The notes under the pieces are model-generated. The model did no database searches. It had not been told where the DNA came from and saw nothing but the letters and a program-made list of their open reading frames with translations. Source: Campylobacterales bacterium (GTDB taxonomy: Bacteria > Campylobacterota > Campylobacteria > Campylobacterales > Hydrogenimonadaceae). Taken from it: DNA of 9,339 nt. The stretch spans positions 1 through 9,339 of the forward strand of contig JAMOMS010000191.1 of assembly GCA_027067015.1 (NCBI GenBank), written 5' to 3'. Numbering within the stretch: the stretch's first letter is position 1; each line of letters opens with the position of its first letter. This document shows, one piece after another, positions 7,054 through 9,339 of the stretch. A program made the position numbers and the translations under genes.

Positions 7054-7069
7054 TCCAACCGTGGATAAA
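7050..7069. promoter_or_regulatory. Perfect palindrome, candidate operator
   Basis: TTTATCCA (7050-7057) and TGGATAAA (7062-7069) are exact inverted repeats around a 4-base spacer. It lies in the 87-base gap between divergent genes, covering the -10-like box of the ligase operon and the -35 area of the phosphatase promoter. A dimeric regulator here could control both directions. Each arm also contains TTATCCA, the core of a DnaA box; on the minus strand it reads TTATCCACG, eight of nine bases of the E. coli consensus. Confidence 0.5.
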
Positions 7070-7073
7070 TCTT

Positions 7074-7082
7074 TGCTATGAT
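7074..7082 (+). promoter_or_regulatory. Extended -10 promoter of the phosphatase gene
   Basis: TGCTATGAT, preceded by TT, forms an extended -10 (TTTGnTATnAT), matching the Campylobacterota sigma-70 pattern with no clear -35. Transcription would start near 7089. This places the TTG at 7082 upstream of the RNA start and supports the ATG at 7106 as the true start of the phosphatase. Confidence 0.6.
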
Positions 7083-7105
7083 TGGGGCAAAAAACGGTGA
7101 AGAGA

Positions 7106-7762
7106 ATGGCAAAAAAGCGGTGGCGGCTCTGGTGGCGGGCTTATGTAAAAGAGCATCACGCCGTCAATACTCTTTGGCGCAACTTCCATGCCGTTGAATC
7201 CGGGCGGCTCTACCGCTCCGCCCAGCCTACCCCCCGTCAACTGGAGGCGTGGGTAAGGCGCTACGGTATTAAGACCGTCATCAACCTGCGGGGGCGCTCC
7301 CGCTCCTCGGAGGCGGTCTATCGGCTGGAGCGGGCTGTTTGCCGACGGCTGGGGGTGCGGTACGTGGATATGAAGCTGGCTAGCCGCAACCCGGCCGATG
7401 TGAAAAAGCTGGCCCGGTTGAAAGAGGTATTTGAGGGCGTCGAATACCCGGCGCTCATACACTGCAAAGCGGGCGCGGATCGAAGCACCCTGGCGGCTGT
7501 GCTGTATCGGCATTGGATGATGGGGGAGCCGATAAAAGAGGCCCTTGAAAAAGAGGCGCGCTTTTGGCCCTACGGCTACATGGCCGCCTCCAAGGCGGGG
7601 ATGATCGGCTTTTTTCTGGAGCGTTTCGCCCGCTCGGGTGAGAAAGATTTGCTGGCGTGGCTGGGAAAGGAGGATCTTCTTGCCATGCGAAGCGCCTTTG
7701 CCGCCTCGCGCAAAAGTCGGCTGGTTGATTGGGTGTTTGAAAAGGTGCTCAGGCGGGAGTAG
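7106..7762 (+). CDS. Cysteine-based tyrosine/dual-specificity-type phosphatase
   Basis: 218 residues from the ATG at 7106. An upstream in-frame TTG at 7082 falls inside the predicted promoter and was rejected; a GTG at 7097 remains possible. The catalytic P-loop is HCKAGADRS, a complete CX5R signature (C120, R126), and D88 in YVDMKLA is the probable general acid. The earlier blocks LYRSAQPT and KTVINLRG are typical of DSP-like phosphatases. The N-terminus (KKRWRLWWRAYVK) is strongly basic and aromatic with no signal peptide, suggesting attachment to the inner face of the membrane. The substrate may be protein phosphotyrosine or a phosphorylated sugar or lipid of the LPS pathway; context favours an envelope role but does not prove it. 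The 3' end overlaps the convergent kinase gene by 14 bases. Confidence 0.88.
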   Translation: MAKKRWRLWWRAYVKEHHAVNTLWRNFHAVESGRLYRSAQPTPRQLEAWVRRYGIKTVINLRGRSRSSEAVYRLERAVCRRLGVRYVDMKLASRNPADVKKLARLKEVFEGVEYPALIHCKAGADRSTLAAVLYRHWMMGEPIKEALEKEARFWPYGYMAASKAGMIGFFLERFARSGEKDLLAWLGKEDLLAMRSAFAASRKSRLVDWVFEKVLRRE

Positions 7763-8489
7763 GACGGACTTTTTTTCTCAAGTTACGACGGAAGTTTTTG
7801 GCCCGTTTGACGGAGGCATCGGCTTTGAGAGCGGTTTGTAGGGCTCTTGTTTCGTCGATATTGCGGGCTTTGGCGTAGGCTAAAACAACGGTTCGCATCG
7901 TCGCTTCATCAATCCAGAGTTTAGAGAAGTTTTTGGGCCCCGCCGCGACGGAAACGGGGCCAAAACGCATCCGATTGACGTCCACCAGCGCAAAGCGCCA
8001 CCCTTGCGGCGTTTGGCTAATGAGAATATTGCCCTGGGAGTAATCTTTGTGCCAGATCCCTTTTTGGTGCAGTTCGGCCGTAAACGAACCGAAGGCGCGC
8101 AAAATCTCCTCTCTTTGGGGGAAGTGAAAATCGCGCAGGGGCTTTTGAAGAGTAAAGTCATGAGGCAGGTATCTGCTGACATAGTAGGAAAAGAGGCGGG
8201 TTCCTTCGTTTTTGAGCAAAAAACCGATCGGTTCGGGGGTCGCGACGCCAAGGGAGAGGAGGCGAAGGCCGTTGTGGTAGGAGGCTTCGGCCTTGGTGCG
8301 CCGAAAGGCGTACCCCAAACGGCGCAGGAGATTGGGCGGTCGAAAGGCTTTGATGACGTACCCCTCGACCACCCTGATTTCGTTGCGGGCTTTATGAAGG
8401 GTTCGGCCCTCGTTGAAGCGCTCAAGCAGGGCGTAAAAGGCCGCCTCGTCAAGGGTTGCCTCGGGGTTTAAAACCAGCCGTTCGCTCAT
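7749..8489 (-). CDS. Kdo/WaaP-family lipopolysaccharide core kinase
   Basis: 246 residues with the eukaryotic-like kinase fold reduced as in WaaP/KdkA/RfaP proteins. Visible elements are K48 in YVIKAFR (ATP lysine), E68 in KAEASYHNGLRL (salt-bridge partner), the catalytic loop HKDYSQGNIL with D149 and N154, and VDVNRM with metal-binding D170. The C-terminus is very basic. Family members phosphorylate heptose or Kdo of the LPS inner core from ATP on the cytoplasmic side; which sugar is used here is unknown. The ATG overlaps the stop of the upstream sulfatase-fold gene (ATGA), so the two are co-translated. The stop codon lies inside the 3' end of the opposing phosphatase gene, leaving no intergenic terminator. 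Confidence 0.9.
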   Translation of the reverse strand: MSERLVLNPEATLDEAAFYALLERFNEGRTLHKARNEIRVVEGYVIKAFRPPNLLRRLGYAFRRTKAEASYHNGLRLLSLGVATPEPIGFLLKNEGTRLFSYYVSRYLPHDFTLQKPLRDFHFPQREEILRAFGSFTAELHQKGIWHKDYSQGNILISQTPQGWRFALVDVNRMRFGPVSVAAGPKNFSKLWIDEATMRTVVLAYAKARNIDETRALQTALKADASVKRAKNFRRNLRKKVRPTPA

Positions 8490-9339
8490 CGGTAGGCCCT
8501 TTTGTTGTAAAGATAATCGAGCGTGACGATAAAGGCCAACAGATCTTTTTCGAGCCTCTCATCGTGCGGCGCGGGGTGCAGGGTTTGGCCGTCGAAGGTA
8601 AAGGTTTGGGCCTTTTTGCCGGGACGTATGATTGCCAATTTGTCGTGATCTCGCAGGGCGAAGGTGTCGTTGAATTTATAGAGATTGACGGGCCGTTTTT
8701 TGTTTGAGAAGATCGAGTGGCCCATGATGGGATAAGTAAAGTCTTTGCCAAGCAGATCGAGCGCCGTGGCCAGCAAATCGGGCTGGCCGGCCAGTATGTC
8801 GTAGACGCGCGGTTTGATACCGCCGCCCAGAATCAGCCCCGGGATATGAAAGAGGCGCACGGGGACGATCTCGTTGCCCCAGGTGCGCACGTTGTGGTCG
8901 GCGACGATGACGATGACGGTATCTTGCCACCAGGGGCGCTTTTTGGCTTCATTTATAAATCGGCCGATGGCGTAGTCGGCGTATTTGACGGCGTTTTTAA
9001 CGCCGTGGATCGGCTCGCCGGGAAGGGGGGTGATGCGACCTTCGGGGTAATCGAAGGGGGTGTGGTTGGAGGAGCTAAACATCACCGCGCCAAAGGGTTT
9101 GCCTTTTTGCGCCAGGGAATCAAACGTCTCAAGCGCCTTTTCGACCAGATCCTCGTCGCTAACCCCCCAGTTGGCCGTGAAGGCGGGGTTTTTGTAGTCT
9201 TTTTGCTCGATCACCCGATCAAACCCGTTGCCCAAAAACCAGGCCCGCATATTGTCAAAGCGGGCGTTGCCGCCGTAGATAAAGAGGGTTTCGTATCCCA
9301 AAGGTTTAAGGAGTTTGGCGAAGGTAAAAAAGTCGCTTT
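8486..9339 (-). CDS. LtaS/MdoB-type sulfatase-fold protein, partial (5' end beyond window)
   Basis: The reading frame is open to the right edge; about 283 codons of the C-terminal part are visible. It corresponds to the periplasmic alkaline-phosphatase-superfamily domain of LTA synthase-like proteins: YGGNARFDNMRAWFLGNGFD, then SSNHTPFDYP with its His at 9062-9064, and the metal-site motif ADHN at 8891-8902. Membrane helices and the nucleophilic Thr would lie upstream, outside the window. Relatives transfer phosphoglycerol (LtaS, MdoB/OpgB). The link to a WaaP-like kinase suggests decoration of LPS core or periplasmic glycan; the donor cannot be told from this fragment. A TTG at 9301 is in frame but internal to the conserved domain, so it is not the start. 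Confidence 0.85.
   Translation of the reverse strand, partial: SDFFTFAKLLKPLGYETLFIYGGNARFDNMRAWFLGNGFDRVIEQKDYKNPAFTANWGVSDEDLVEKALETFDSLAQKGKPFGAVMFSSSNHTPFDYPEGRITPLPGEPIHGVKNAVKYADYAIGRFINEAKKRPWWQDTVIVIVADHNVRTWGNEIVPVRLFHIPGLILGGGIKPRVYDILAGQPDLLATALDLLGKDFTYPIMGHSIFSNKKRPVNLYKFNDTFALRDHDKLAIIRPGKKAQTFTFDGQTLHPAPHDERLEKDLLAFIVTLDYLYNKRAYR

Noticed and set aside
7082..7105. TTG at 7082 as start of the phosphatase
   Set aside because: It falls within the extended -10 promoter TGCTATGAT and has no ribosome binding site.
1..9339. tRNA, rRNA, CRISPR array, transposase or prophage genes
   Set aside because: No cloverleaf, direct-repeat array, or mobile-element protein was seen on either strand.

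Overview
The window looks like chromosome of a moderately GC-rich member of the Campylobacterota (a deep-branching, Sulfurovum/Nitratifractor/Hydrogenimonas-type lineage rather than an AT-rich Campylobacter or Helicobacter). This rests on the style of the two-component pair (kinase H-box read as DTTHELNTP, an OmpR-type regulator ending in RYGYKYLPL), on a promoter with a TTTG-extended -10 and no -35, and on the tightly overlapping gene packing. It is an inference from protein style; no 16S or other marker is present.

Layout, left to right. Positions 1-1928 hold three minus-strand genes: thioredoxin 2 (trxC), then an OmpR-family response regulator, then its sensor histidine kinase, which runs off the left edge. 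Positions 1929-2185 are the only sizeable non-coding stretch. They contain a roughly 170-bp imperfect palindrome with a nested terminator-like hairpin, a -10-like box at its outer edge and a second small hairpin. Positions 2186-7018 are a four-gene minus-strand operon read in the order O-antigen ligase-like membrane protein, family 2 glycosyltransferase, family 4 glycosyltransferase, YejM-like membrane sulfatase-fold protein. Each junction overlaps by 1-4 bases, so translation is probably coupled. Positions 7019-7105 are a short divergent promoter region built around a perfect 20-bp palindrome. A plus-strand cysteine phosphatase (7106-7762) follows. It converges on, and overlaps by 14 bases, a minus-strand Kdo/WaaP-type sugar kinase (7749-8489). 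The kinase is itself coupled by an ATGA overlap to a second sulfatase-fold protein of the LtaS/MdoB type, cut by the right edge.

Taken together the right three quarters is a lipopolysaccharide/lipooligosaccharide core assembly and decoration locus: sugar transfer (GT2, GT4), phosphorylation (WaaP-like kinase), possible dephosphorylation (CX5R phosphatase), ligation or polymerisation of sugar chains (Wzy_C protein) and two periplasmic alkaline-phosphatase-superfamily enzymes that could transfer or remove phospho-substituents. The left quarter is a redox/signalling unit with no proven link to it. No tRNA, rRNA, CRISPR array, transposase or integrase is visible. The most unusual items are the large palindrome in front of trxC, the palindromic operator shared by the divergent ligase and phosphatase promoters, and the kinase/phosphatase genes arranged tail to tail.
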